The notes: generated by a model not told the origin, from the letters alone. Counted from the stretch's first letter, positions 13,823-23,575 are shown. The stretch is DNA of 64,000 nucleotides from CAVQJU01 sp963754955 (GCA_963754955.1 CAVWHY010000012.1:372001-436000), one strand, 5' to 3'. Numbers and translations: made by a program.

Positions 13823-15933
13823 CTAGTTCACCCCGCCAGCGGTGACCACCAGGTCGCCAAATTCCGACATCGACGTTTGGCAGCGTCTCGGTTTCATCGG
13901 ACGGGAACACAGGCGAATCGCCGCCCGAGGTGCCCCACACGATGTTGTCGTCGTCGGACGTGCCCCAGACGATGTTGTCGATCATCGAGGCCGTGCCCCA
14001 CACGATGTTGTCGTCCGGGGCAGCCGTGCCCCACACGATGTTGTCGTCGTCGGACGTGCCCCACACGATGTTGTCGCAGTCGGCGCCACCGCAGTCGGTG
14101 CCCCACACGATGTTGTCGTCGTCGGAGGTGCCCCACACGATGTTGTCGTCGCTGAACATCGTGCCCCAGACGATGTTGTCGTCGCCGGAGGTGCCCCACA
14201 CGATGTTGTCGCCGTTCTCATCGGCGGTGCCCCACACGATGTTGTCGTCGCCGCTCATCGTGCCCCAGACGATGTTGTCGCCCGTATCGTCCAGCGTCTT
14301 GGCGTAGCCCCAGACCGTGGAGTTCTTCCAGGCGTTCGCCTTCGGGTTGATGTAGCCGCCCGTGATCATGTGGTTGCCCCACAGGATGTGGCGGCTCCAC
14401 ACTCGCTGCACCGGCAGGCGATCGCCCACCTGGTGCGAGTAGTAGAACCTCGCGAGCCTCACGGCTCCATACGAGTTCAGGAAGCCGGCGCCCTGCTCGA
14501 GCGGGCTTGTAATCCGAATACTGCTGCGCCGTGTACTGCAGGATGCCCTTGATCAGGTTCGGCGTCAGGTTCGGATTCGCCTGCAGCATCAGCGCGATCG
14601 TGCCGCTGACGACCGGCGCGGCCATGCTCGTGCCGCTGAGACTCAGATACGGCTTCGAACCGAGCAGCAGTTTGCCCGAGATGAGCGAAGACAGCTTCGT
14701 GTTGTAGAACAGGCTGCCCGGCGCCGCCAGGGAGATCGTCCCGGTTCCGGGAGCGACCAGATCGGGCTTGGCAATGTAATCCTTCGGCGTCGGCCCGCGC
14801 GAGCTGAAGCTGGCCATCGTGTCGTCGCCGCGGGTCAGCGTGCCCATCGTGCTCGTCGCGCCAACCGTCAGCACCCACGGCGCGTTGCCGGGTGCCATGA
14901 TGCCGCCGTACTGCGTGAGGCCGAGCGCGTTCGTCCCGCGATTGCCCGCCGCCGTGACGACGGTGATGCCGAGGTCGGTCACTTTCTTCGTCGCAAGCGT
15001 CAACGGGTCGGTCAGATACGACTCTTTGATGCTGGCTCCCACCGACATGTTCACGACGCGGATGTTGTAGGTCACGCGGTTCGCGACGACCCAGTTCAGC
15101 GCGGCGATGATGTTGCCGATCGTTCCCTGACCGTTCTCGTCGAGCACCTTCAGCGAGATGATCGACGCCTTCGGCGCGATGCCGGCTTTTTCGCCGTTCG
15201 AGTCATAGCCGTTACCGGCGATGATGCCCGCGACGTGCGTGCCGTGCCCGTTGTCGTCGTAGGGCGTGGTCTTCGTGCCGACGAAGTCCACGAACTTGGC
15301 GACGCGCTGATCGCCGTACGGGAAGGTCTTGGTAACCCCGCCGCGCGTCAGGTCGTCGTGCCAGGAGGCAACGCCGGAATCGATAATCGCGACCCCGATG
15401 CCGTTTCCGGTGTAACCGAGATAGTCGTGAACCACGTCGGCGCCCGTCGTCACAGAAGTCCGGTAGTTCGACGACGACGTCGTCCGGTTATCGTGAATGC
15501 GGAAGACGTCCGGATACTTCGCAAGGTGTTTGAGAAGGTTCTCAGGCAGGTCGAGGACCTGGCCGTTGATGATGTCCAGCTTGCCGGCTCGAGCGAAACG
15601 CTTGAACTCCGGCGGCAGGCTCGCGCCGGGTACGAGCGTCACGATGACGCTGGTCGTGCTCAGCGGATTTGCACGAGCTGAACGTCTGGTGACTTCGTCG
15701 TCCATCTTGTAGTTCTTGACGTTGAAGCCGGGGGCGCCGGGGCGCTTATGGGGGGCCTGACGGTGATGACGGCTTTCCTTGCCGGAGGTGTTGAACCCGT
15801 GCGGGCCTGCCGCCGCCGATGCGGTGGTCGCCAACCCGAGTCCAAAGCCCGCGACGAGGAGAGCCGCCAACGTCCGTTTGGGACCCCAAACGGCCTTGCG
15901 GCGAACGAGAGCAGTCATTGCGAACAGTGTCAT
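13823..15933 (-). CDS. Secreted S8 (subtilisin-like) serine peptidase with DNIVWGT repeat tail (frameshifted)
   Basis: Signal peptide (residues 1-40, ending TTASAAA), a prodomain-like segment (about 90-135), then a subtilase domain with the triad in VAIIDSGV (Asp), NGHGTHVAGI (His) and LSGTSMAAPVVSG (Ser). Near 14500 one base is missing; restoring it joins YSDYKPA to LEQGAGFLNSYGAVRLARFYYS, after which the chain continues into WSRHILWGNHMITGGYINP and eleven DNIVWGT repeats. In the observed frame there is no stop before the next gene. A second single-base shift near 13870 would give a short tail ending at TAG 13825-13823, 2 nt before the GNAT ATG. It is probably exported or cell-surface. The start could also be the Met five residues in. 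Confidence 0.82.
13930..14283 (-). repeat. Eleven DNIVWGT repeats in the S8 protease C-terminal region
   Basis: On the minus strand DNIVWGT occurs eleven times, separated by 3-7 variable, mostly acidic residues (SDD, MSGD, ADENG, DCGGADC, AAPD, ASMI). The DNA of the constant heptapeptide is nearly invariant while the linkers differ in length and sequence, as expected from slippage or unequal recombination plus selection. One linker carries two cysteines (DCGGADC). The repeats have the look of a calcium-binding or beta-solenoid surface element, but this is inference. Confidence 0.9.
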
Positions 15934-16243
15934 AGCGGGGAATAGAAGAGCAATTCAGCGGCCAGTGGGCCATGCCGGAACACGTCGACTATAAACGGCG
16001 TTTGAATCAACTACTTAACCGGCATTTCCAGAATTGAACGGGCGCGAATCGGTAGGACTGTATGTCACAGATGTGAACAACGTGGCCCTGCGAGACTGCA
16101 ATTATAGCCACAACCTGTTGATTCGACGGCTGATGGCGATTTCGTGTTCCAATTCGACCCACGATATTCAAATCTGAGCACTCAACAGTACCGTAAGTCG
16201 TGCATGTTCATGCTGATATGGGAAATGGTACCGGTCCGGATCT
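15934..16243. other. 310-bp intergenic region between S8 protease and Fpg gene
   Basis: This stretch is visibly richer in A/T than its surroundings. No reading frame of protein-like composition, RNA gene or strong hairpin is visible. It should hold the promoter for the minus-strand protease; TATAAT reads on the minus strand at about 16097-16102, but I cannot place a matching -35 box. The low GC and lack of coding suggest a regulatory spacer. Confidence 0.4.
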
Positions 16244-17132
16244 TCAGCGGTCGTCGAGCGTCCTCGGCCAGCTCTCTTTGAGGAGCCGGGACATCGCGCG
16301 GTCGGCCAGCCGGCGGCCGTTGGTCTGGCAGACCGCACAGTAGTTGCACTCGTTGGTGGCATACACGATGCGCTGCACCGGGCGCTCCGCACACGGGACA
16401 CGGCTGCTTGAACCGGCCGTGAACCGCCATGGCGTCGTGAAAGGCTGTGACCTTCTCGGGAAAGCCACCGTTTGATTCGCGCCTGAGGTGATCGATCCAC
16501 ACCAGCAGCGTCGCGCGTGTGGCGTCGTGCAGTCGCGCTGACTCCTCCGTGCTGATCGCGCTGGTGAGCTTGAGCGGCGACAGCCGCGCCGCGTGCAGGA
16601 TCTCGTCCGAGTACGCGTTGCCGATTCCGCTGAAGATGTGCGGATCGGTCAGCGCGCGCTTGAGCGTGTGGTTCTCGCGCGTGAGCGCCGCGTGGAACTC
16701 TTGCGCGGTGATCTCGAGCGGTTCGATGCCGCCGGGATCGAGCGCGGCGAGCGCCGCTTCACCCGCCGCCATCCGAATCGACGCGCGCTTCTTCGAGCCG
16801 GCTTCCGTCAGCAGCAGCGTGCCGTTTGCGAACCTGAACGAAGCCTGAACCATGCGGGGACCGACGCCCGGCGCACGGCCCGGATCGCGCCACCGCAGCC
16901 GCCCCGCGATCATCAGGTGGATCACCAGGAAGAGCTCCTCGTCGAACGCGAGCACGATGCGCTTGCCGATGCGCCGCACGCCGCGGACGACCTGGCCGGC
17001 GATCGCGTCGATGGACGGCGTCACCGACCGGAGAACAAACGGGCTCGTCAGCACTACCTGTTCGAGCACTCGGCCGGCCACCTTCGACCGCAGCGCTTCC
17101 ACGTACACCACAACGTCTGGAAGTTCCGGCAC
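16244..17132 (-). CDS. mutM: Formamidopyrimidine-DNA glycosylase (Fpg/MutM), one frameshift
   Basis: Removes oxidised purines such as 8-oxoguanine from DNA. The N-terminus is MPELPDV, with the catalytic Pro2 and Glu3. The H2TH region GIGNAYSDEILHAARLSP is present. The zinc finger is split by a frameshift at about 16378-16379 (one extra C on the plus strand). Corrected, it reads CPVCGAPVQRIVYATNECNYCAVC, a perfect C-X2-C-X16-C-X2-C, followed by QTNGRRLADRAMSRLL and a stop at 16244. The intact zinc finger after correction shows the gene is real and the indel is artefactual. Endonuclease VIII (Nei) relatives are an alternative, but the N-terminus fits Fpg better. Confidence 0.88.
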
Positions 17133-17232
17133 TCTCCGGCATTTTACGCCCGGCCAGCATGCCGGGGCCGTAGCGCGACGTCATCATTTGAGCGAGAGGA
17201 GCCGAAGGAGTATCGTGGACGTCTAATTTAGT

Positions 17233-17765
17233 ATGAGGGCGATTTTCCGGCAGCTGGTCGCGCCCTTGTTCGCACTGCTCCTGATCGGCAGTCCCGCCGG
17301 CGCGCAGCAGACGCTGCCGCCCTCCGTGCCCGTTTCGCTCGATCGGATCCGTGAGGCGCTCGCTCAGCCGCCGCCGGCCGAACCGCTCAAGGGCCTGAAC
17401 GAGCAGCCGACGTTTCGTCTGCAGATCCAGGAGCGGCAGAAGATCAATCAGATCATGGACTCGATCAAGTTCGACGGCGGCGGCGGCCCGGAAGTCGCCG
17501 GCGGCCGCGCCAACTACGAGATGCAGCGGCTGCTGTTCCCTCCGGTCGACAACCCGCGCGTTCAACCGTTCGCCGCGTTCAGCACCGGCGAAGTGCTGAC
17601 GCTTGCCGCCGAGGCGCTGGTCGAAAGGCTCGCGGCGCCGAGAAGATGTCGCGTCTCTTCGGCGGCGTGCTCCACGCGCAGAGCGAACGCGAAGCGCGTG
17701 AAGAAGTGGCCCGATCGCTCGCCGCGTTCCAGGCGGCGCACCCCGACACACCTCCGAAGAACTGA
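17233..17765 (+). CDS. Secreted hypothetical protein (one frameshift)
   Basis: I do not recognise a family. A signal peptide (LVAPLFALLLIGSPAGAQQ) is followed by a Pro-rich segment, a Gly patch (KFDGGGGPEVAGG) and a helical C-terminal part. The frame breaks at about 17632 with one base missing. The next frame continues EKMSRLFGGVLHAQSEREAREEVARSLAAFQAAHPDTPPKN to TGA 17763-17765, which overlaps the ATG of the following gene. About 177 residues when joined. The overlap and shared export signal suggest the two genes work together in the periplasm. Confidence 0.65.
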
Positions 17766-18364
17766 TGCGGGCCGTCATCGCGATCGCGCTCGTCGCCACG
17801 ATGGGCGGGGCGGAGATCGAGCGCGCGCAGCAGGTGGCCAGGAGCCGCGACAGCGAGCGCGCGCAGTTTCACGGCCGCTACGTCTTCGATCTGGACGGCG
17901 ACACCGTCACCCGCATCGAGGTCATCACGGAGTTCCGGCGCCTCGTGCTGACGACGGAAGAACATCTGCGGCTCGGCGATCAGATGTTCTCGCGCGGCTC
18001 CCGGGAAGCGGAAGCGGCCATGGCCCCCAAGCGCGGCCTCGTCACATTCAAAGCGAAAATTCGCCTCCACCCCCTCAACAACTACGCCGACGTGCCCCCC
18101 TTCAAAATTGCTCTCGGGCCTCTCGCATCAACGGCCGCATCCATCGCATCCTCGCCGTTGACTCCCATCGATACGCAGGCGGCCGGAGAATCCTCGCAGC
18201 CGTTCAAGGATCGCGCCGGCAAGAGCGTTGTCGCGCTGCTCGGCGCGACGCTGCAGGCGGACATGCCCGCCGTGCGGATTGGCGCGGGCAGCCGGCCTCT
18301 GGGGGTCGTGCTCGACGGCAGGGAACTCGCCCGCGTGCCCGTCAATTTCGGCCGTCTCGACTGA
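17765..18364 (+). CDS. Hypothetical exported protein
   Basis: 199 residues, no recognised domain. The N-terminus (MRAVIAIALVATMGGAEIERAQQ) could be a short signal sequence. A charged segment with FHGRYVFDLDGDTVTRIEVITEFRRLVL follows, then a mixed region and an Arg/Gly C-terminus (GSRPLGVVLDGRELARV). ATG overlaps the upstream stop (TGATG), so it is translationally coupled to it. GC at third codon positions is high, in keeping with a real gene. Confidence 0.6.
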   Translation: MRAVIAIALVATMGGAEIERAQQVARSRDSERAQFHGRYVFDLDGDTVTRIEVITEFRRLVLTTEEHLRLGDQMFSRGSREAEAAMAPKRGLVTFKAKIRLHPLNNYADVPPFKIALGPLASTAASIASSPLTPIDTQAAGESSQPFKDRAGKSVVALLGATLQADMPAVRIGAGSRPLGVVLDGRELARVPVNFGRLD

Positions 18365-18388
18365 GCGCGGCCGCTCCCACCTGTCCGC

Positions 18389-18417
18389 TTGACAATCCCG
18401 GCCCGGTATCGTTTAAT
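18389..18417 (+). promoter_or_regulatory. Sigma-70-type promoter of sahR-ahcY
   Basis: Consensus -35 TTGACA (18389-18394), a 17-nt spacer and -10 TTTAAT (18412-18417). The start of transcription would fall near 18424, inside the palindrome that follows, giving a 5' leader of about 23 nt before ATG 18447. It is the best promoter match I see in the window. Confidence 0.8.
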
Positions 18418-18422
18418 CCTTG

Positions 18423-18440
18423 CATCCGGATTGACGGATG
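18423..18440. promoter_or_regulatory. Palindromic operator candidate at the transcription start
   Basis: CATCCG (18423-18428), six-base spacer GATTGA, CGGATG (18435-18440): a perfect inverted repeat covering the predicted +1 of the promoter just upstream. A repressor bound here would block initiation. ArsR-family regulators bind dyads of this size, and the gene that follows encodes one, so autoregulation is the simple reading. Confidence 0.65.
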
Positions 18441-18446
18441 TAACAG

Positions 18447-19394
18447 ATGAGCACCCGGGCGCCCGCCATCCTCGACCATCTCGCCTCGCTGGCCGACACG
18501 ACCAGAAGCCGCCTGCTGCTGCTGCTCGATCGGCACGAACTGACGGTGTCGGAGCTCTGCGGCATCATGCAGCTTCCGCAATCGACGGTCAGCCGGCACC
18601 TCAAGGCGCTGGCCGACAGCGGCTGGGTGTCGTCGCGGGCGGACGGCACGAGCCACCTCTATACGATGACGCGGGAGGAGCTCGACGGCGGCGCGCGTCG
18701 GCTGTGGTCGCTCGTCCGCGATCAGGTCGGCCCGACACCGGCGGCGTCCCAGGATCAGCGCCGCCTGCAGGCCGCGCTCGCCGACCGGCGCACGAAGTCG
18801 CAGGAATTTTTCTCGTCGTCGGCCGGTCAGTGGGATAGGCTCCGCGACGAGCTGTACGGCGAGCGCTTTCACCTGGGTGCCCTCGCGGCGCTGGCCGAAG
18901 CCGACTGGGTGCTGGGCGATCTCGGCTGCGGCACCGGCGAGACCAGCGCGACGCTCGCGCCGTTCGTGCAGCACGTGATCGCCGTGGACGCTTCGGCGCC
19001 GATGCTCCAGGCCGCGCGCAAGCGGCTTCAGCCGTTCGACAATGTCGAGCTGCGGCGCGGCGAGCTCGAAGCGCTGCCGATCGACGATGCGCGGCTCGAC
19101 GCGGCGACGTTGATGCTCGTGCTCCATTACGTCGTGGAACCGCTGCGCGCCCTCGCCGAGGTGGCGCGCGTCCTCAAGCCCGGCGGCCGGCTCATCGTCG
19201 TCGACATGCTGCCGCACGATCGCGACAGCTATCGCCAGCAGATGGGCCACGTCTGGCTCGGCTTCGCGGAGGATCAGATCAGTCGGCTGTTGACCGAGGC
19301 AGGATTCCGCAAGACCCGCATCGTTCCGCTGGCTCCCGACGCGCGCGCGAAGGGCCCCGGCTTGTTTGTCGCAACTGGTGAAAAAGGAGAGTAA
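18447..19394 (+). CDS. sahR: ArsR-family HTH regulator fused to SAM-dependent methyltransferase domain (SahR-like)
   Basis: 315 residues. Residues 1-85 are an ArsR winged helix (LASLADTTRSRLLLLLDRHELTVSELCGI, QSTVSRHLKALADSGWV). Residues 110-310 are a class I methyltransferase fold with VLGDLGCGTGETSA (motif I), VIAVDASAPMLQAA, and VLKPGGRLIVVDML. This architecture next to ahcY matches the SahR regulators described in Proteobacteria, where the C-terminal domain senses S-adenosylhomocysteine. No metal-binding CxC motif of metalloregulatory ArsR proteins is visible. Stop and the ahcY start are 3 nt apart. It may instead be a real methyltransferase, but the context favours sensing. Confidence 0.8.
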   Translation: MSTRAPAILDHLASLADTTRSRLLLLLDRHELTVSELCGIMQLPQSTVSRHLKALADSGWVSSRADGTSHLYTMTREELDGGARRLWSLVRDQVGPTPAASQDQRRLQAALADRRTKSQEFFSSSAGQWDRLRDELYGERFHLGALAALAEADWVLGDLGCGTGETSATLAPFVQHVIAVDASAPMLQAARKRLQPFDNVELRRGELEALPIDDARLDAATLMLVLHYVVEPLRALAEVARVLKPGGRLIVVDMLPHDRDSYRQQMGHVWLGFAEDQISRLLTEAGFRKTRIVPLAPDARAKGPGLFVATGEKGE

Positions 19395-19397
19395 GCA

Positions 19398-20889
<1,492 letters not shown>

Positions 20890-20932
20890 CAAGAAAGTCG
20901 GAAGCTCAAAGTAAAAAGTCGAGAAGTGGGAG

Positions 20933-20969
20933 GGCCCGGGTCGCTTCGGCGATTCCGGGCCTTTCTTTT
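20933..20969 (+). terminator. Rho-independent terminator after ahcY
   Basis: GGCCCGG-GTCGC stem (20933-20945) with a TTCG tetraloop pairs with GCGA...CCGGGCC (to 20961), with a small bulge, and is followed by TTTCTTTT at 20962-20969. The stable UUCG loop and T-tract make this a strong intrinsic terminator for the sahR-ahcY operon. Confidence 0.88.
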
Positions 20970-20974
20970 GGCGA

Positions 20975-21051
20975 GCCACCAGTCACTAGCCACCAGTCAC
21001 TAGTCACCAGCCACCAGCCACGAGCCACGAGCCACGAGCCACGAGCCACGA
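20975..21051. repeat. Array of eleven 7-nt repeats
   Basis: Eleven contiguous heptamers with consensus G(C/T)CAC(C/G/T)A: alternating GCCACCA and GTCACTA forms at the left, then five identical GCCACGA units at the right. The array begins 5 nt after the ahcY terminator T-tract and ends 1 nt before the TAA stop (21055-21053) of the minus-strand epimerase gene. Confidence 0.92.
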
Positions 21052-21052
21052 G

Positions 21053-22111
21053 TTAGAATCCGCTCGGGCGGATCCAGAAGCTTTCCTGCCAGCTCCCGCC
21101 AGGGGGGATGCTCTGAAGTTCGCGGTAGAGGCCTTTCGGGGCCATGTTCATCGCGTTGGTGATTCCCGCCATCGGCTCGAAGCAGATGAAGTTTCGATCC
21201 TGCCCCGGCGCGGTGGGTTTCGGCGCCCAGACGACTGCTGATCGCCAGCGTTCGCCGAACACCACGTCGAGCCTCTGCGTCTTCCCTTTGACCGACATCA
21301 CGGCGCGGCCGGATGCGTCGCGAATCAGATCCGAAAACACGTCGTCGAGATCGTAGTCGCGCAGCACGACCGCTTGCGGATTGGGAAACAGCTGCTCGAT
21401 CGGCTGCGTGACGCCGGTCGGCACCTTGTTGGACGCGAGCACCCAGCGCGTGCGGGCGCCGACGGAGATCGTCCAGTCGTCGCGCGGAGAATCGGCCAGC
21501 CTGAAGTAAGGATGAAAGCCGACGGCGACCGGCATCGGCTCTGCCGCCATGTTGCGGATGAGCGTAGCGACCTCGAGCACGCCGTTCTGGAGCCGGTAGG
21601 TCATGTCGATCGTGTGGGCGAACGGAAACTGCTTCATCCACGCCGGCTGCTGATAGAACTCGAGCCGGCTGGTTGCCCACGCCGACTCCGCGTCGGCCCT
21701 GGCCTCGATCAACTGCCAGTGGGGAGTGGTCGTGAGAAATCCGTGGATCGGAATCGCCCCGCGCACGTTGCCGAGCGTCATGTCGAAGGGATAGCGCACG
21801 CCGTTGGCGTAGAACGCCTGCTCGTCGAGGCGGTTCGCCCACGGCCCGAGGAACGGAATCCCGCTCATGGCCGGCCTGGCCTTGAAGTCCTCCAGCGACG
21901 AGAAGGGCCACCACAGCACGTTCGTGCCCTTGACGTTCATTTCGAACGCCAGGTTCCCGACGCCCGGCACGATCGAGACGACGACCCCGCTGGCCGCGTC
22001 TTCGAGCCGCACCACATCGCCCGTGGAACGAGCCGAGTAGCGCTGGGCAACCGCCGGCCGCGCGACCGCCGTCATCAGCAGCAGAGTGACGCCGAGCGTC
22101 CGCAGCTTCAT
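21053..22111 (-). CDS. Exported aldose 1-epimerase-like protein
   Basis: About 352 residues with a signal peptide (TLGVTLLLMTAVARPAVA). The galactose mutarotase fold is shown by GIPFLGPWANRLDEQAF, AIPIHGFL (catalytic His region), PVAVGFHPYFRL (second His) and ICFEPMAGITNA (the catalytic Glu). ATG 22111 is preferred over the upstream TTG because GGGAGG lies just upstream. Secretion is unusual for a housekeeping mutarotase, so it may act on periplasmic sugars. The gene is flanked on both sides by arrays of 7-nt repeats. Confidence 0.85.
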   Translation of the reverse strand: MKLRTLGVTLLLMTAVARPAVAQRYSARSTGDVVRLEDAASGVVVSIVPGVGNLAFEMNVKGTNVLWWPFSSLEDFKARPAMSGIPFLGPWANRLDEQAFYANGVRYPFDMTLGNVRGAIPIHGFLTTTPHWQLIEARADAESAWATSRLEFYQQPAWMKQFPFAHTIDMTYRLQNGVLEVATLIRNMAAEPMPVAVGFHPYFRLADSPRDDWTISVGARTRWVLASNKVPTGVTQPIEQLFPNPQAVVLRDYDLDDVFSDLIRDASGRAVMSVKGKTQRLDVVFGERWRSAVVWAPKPTAPGQDRNFICFEPMAGITNAMNMAPKGLYRELQSIPPGGSWQESFWIRPSGF

Positions 22112-22119
22112 CAAGTCCT

Positions 22120-22161
22120 CCCCGAGCCCCGAGCCCCCAACCTCTAACCTCTAACCTCGTA
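22120..22161. repeat. Heptamer array upstream of the epimerase gene
   Basis: Six 7-nt units in register: CCCCGAG, CCCCGAG, CCCCCAA, CCTCTAA, CCTCTAA, CCTCGTA. The units share the pattern CC(C/T)C(G/C/T)A(A/G) with the CCACGAG register of the array on the other side of the same gene, so the two arrays look related. Confidence 0.8.
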
Positions 22162-22169
22162 AGTGTAAT

Positions 22170-22198
22170 TTGACAGCGCCGATTGCGTCGGGTAGGCT
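22170..22198 (+). promoter_or_regulatory. Putative promoter of the his operon leader
   Basis: Consensus -35 TTGACA (22170-22175), a 17-nt spacer and a weak -10 TAGGCT (22193-22198). Transcription would start about 22204-22206, leaving almost no untranslated leader before the ATG of the leader peptide at 22208, so that peptide may be translated from a nearly leaderless mRNA. Confidence 0.6.
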
Positions 22199-22207
22199 TT
22201 TCTTCCG

Positions 22208-22276
22208 ATGTTCAGCCGCCACCATCACGTGCATCCTCATAGCCACCGCGGCCGGCGCCGGCGGAGTTGCGCGTGA
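22208..22276 (+). CDS. hisL: His-rich leader peptide of the histidine operon
   Basis: A 22-codon frame encodes MFSRHHHVHPHSHRGRRRR followed by SCA and stop. Six of residues 5-13 are histidine, far beyond chance, and the frame sits between the operon promoter and an intrinsic terminator that ends at hisI. This is the classic design of a histidine attenuator leader: ribosomes stalled on His codons when charged tRNA-His is scarce would let an antiterminator form. It has no sequence similarity to the enteric peptide beyond the His run. Confidence 0.82.
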   Translation: MFSRHHHVHPHSHRGRRRRSCA

Positions 22277-22310
22277 TTTAGGGTCGACAGTCTCGAAATC
22301 AGCACACAGC

Positions 22311-22342
22311 AGCCCCGCCCGACCGGCGGGGCTTTTTGTTTT
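22311..22342 (+). terminator. Attenuator terminator of the his operon
   Basis: AGCCCCGCC (22311-22319) and GGCGGGGCT (22325-22333) form a 9-bp stem with loop CGACC, followed by TTTTTGTTTT ending directly at the hisI ATG (22343). A possible antiterminator pairs GGCGG at 22260-22264, at the end of the leader peptide, with CCGCC at 22315-22319. The right arm GGCGGGG is also the only purine-rich candidate for the hisI ribosome-binding site, so the hairpin could block translation too. Confidence 0.85.
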
Positions 22343-22660
22343 ATGGACTACTCAAAATTGAACGGTTTGATACCTGCCGTCATCCAGGACGCGGACACCT
22401 CGGAAGTCCTGATGGTCGGCTTCATGAACGACGAAGCGCTCGCGCGGACCCGGTCCACCGGGTTCGCCACGTTTTTCAGCCGCACGCGCAACACGCTGTG
22501 GATGAAGGGCGAGACGTCGGGCAACCGTCTGCAGGTGACGGATCTGCTCGTCGACTGCGACGATGACACTGTGCTCGTGAAAGTGAAGCGGCTGGGCGAC
22601 GGCAACGTGTGCCACACCGGCGAGCGCACGTGCTTCTACCGGAAGTTGGACGCGCGATGA
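22343..22660 (+). CDS. hisI: Phosphoribosyl-AMP cyclohydrolase
   Basis: 105 residues, third step of histidine synthesis (ring opening of PR-AMP). Zinc and magnesium motifs DCDDDTVLVKV and VCHTGERTCFYR are intact, as is LMVGFMNDEAL. It is a single-domain HisI without the fused HisE pyrophosphohydrolase seen in enteric bacteria. First structural gene of the operon, directly after the attenuator; its stop overlaps the hisG ATG. Confidence 0.93.
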   Translation: MDYSKLNGLIPAVIQDADTSEVLMVGFMNDEALARTRSTGFATFFSRTRNTLWMKGETSGNRLQVTDLLVDCDDDTVLVKVKRLGDGNVCHTGERTCFYRKLDAR

Positions 22661-23544
22661 AACTGAGGCTCGGGATTCCCAAAGGTTCGCTCCAGGACGC
22701 CACCGTGCAGCTGTTCGCGCGGGCCGGGTTCAACATCTACGTGAGCTCGCGATCGTATTTCCCATCGATCGACGACCCCGATATCGAGTGCATGCTGATC
22801 CGCGCGCAGGAAATGGCGCGCTATGTCTCGGGCGGCGTGCTCGACGCCGGGCTGACGGGCCAGGACTGGATTGCCGAGCACGAACTGGGCGACGGCAAGA
22901 CCGGCGTGCTCACGAGCGTCGCGGATCTGATTTACGCGAAACAGAGCTTCGGCAAGGTCCGCTGGGTGCTGGCGGCTCCGGAAGATTCGGCAATCAGGTC
23001 GGCGAAGGATCTCGACGGCAAGACGATCGCGACCGAGCTCGTGCGCGTCACGCGCCAGTACTTCACGGCGCAGAACGTGAACGTCAACGTCGAGTTCTCG
23101 TGGGGTGCGACGGAAGTGAAGCCGCCGGATCTGGCCGACGCGATCGTCGAAGCCACGGAAACGGGGTCGACGCTCCGGGCCAACCGCCTGCGCATCATCG
23201 ACACGATCATGGAATCGAACACGCAGCTCATCGCCAACAAGACGGCGCTGGCCGACGCGTGGAAACGCACCAAGCTCGAGAACATCGCGCTCCTGCTGAA
23301 GGCGGCCATCGAGGCGCAGGGCCGCGTGGGGCTGATGCTGAACGTCCGCCAGACGGATCAGCAGGCCGTGCTCGCGCTGCTGCCGGCGCTCCAGCGACCG
23401 ACGATCTCGGCGCTGAGCGACAGCGACTGGGTCGCCGTGAACACCATCATCGAAGAACGCACGGTCCGCGATCTGATTCCGAAGCTCAAGGCGGCCGGCG
23501 CGCAGGGCATCGTCGAATATCCGTTGAACAAGATCGTGCTGTAG
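22657..23544 (+). CDS. hisG: ATP phosphoribosyltransferase, long form
   Basis: 295 residues, committed step of histidine synthesis from ATP and PRPP. N-terminal LGIPKGSLQDAT, catalytic-domain DAGLTGQDWIAE and EATETGSTLRANRLRIID are visible. The C-terminal ferredoxin-like HisG_C domain (NVRQTDQQAVLALLPAL...YPLNKIV) is present, so it is the long, self-contained and histidine-feedback type that needs no HisZ. ATG 22657 overlaps the hisI stop (ATGA). Confidence 0.94.
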   Translation: MKLRLGIPKGSLQDATVQLFARAGFNIYVSSRSYFPSIDDPDIECMLIRAQEMARYVSGGVLDAGLTGQDWIAEHELGDGKTGVLTSVADLIYAKQSFGKVRWVLAAPEDSAIRSAKDLDGKTIATELVRVTRQYFTAQNVNVNVEFSWGATEVKPPDLADAIVEATETGSTLRANRLRIIDTIMESNTQLIANKTALADAWKRTKLENIALLLKAAIEAQGRVGLMLNVRQTDQQAVLALLPALQRPTISALSDSDWVAVNTIIEERTVRDLIPKLKAAGAQGIVEYPLNKIVL

Positions 23545-23575
23545 ACGCAGGCGGGCGAGCCGGGCAGGAGGACGG

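Noticed and set aside
13842..14552. Plus-strand frame with repeated HDVVV/GAPHDV units
   Set aside because: Antisense image of the DNIVWGT repeats; the minus-strand frame continues a genuine subtilase.
22120..22161. Telomere-like AACCTCT repeat as evidence of a chromosome end
   Set aside because: Only three such units, inside a longer degenerate heptamer array between ordinary genes.
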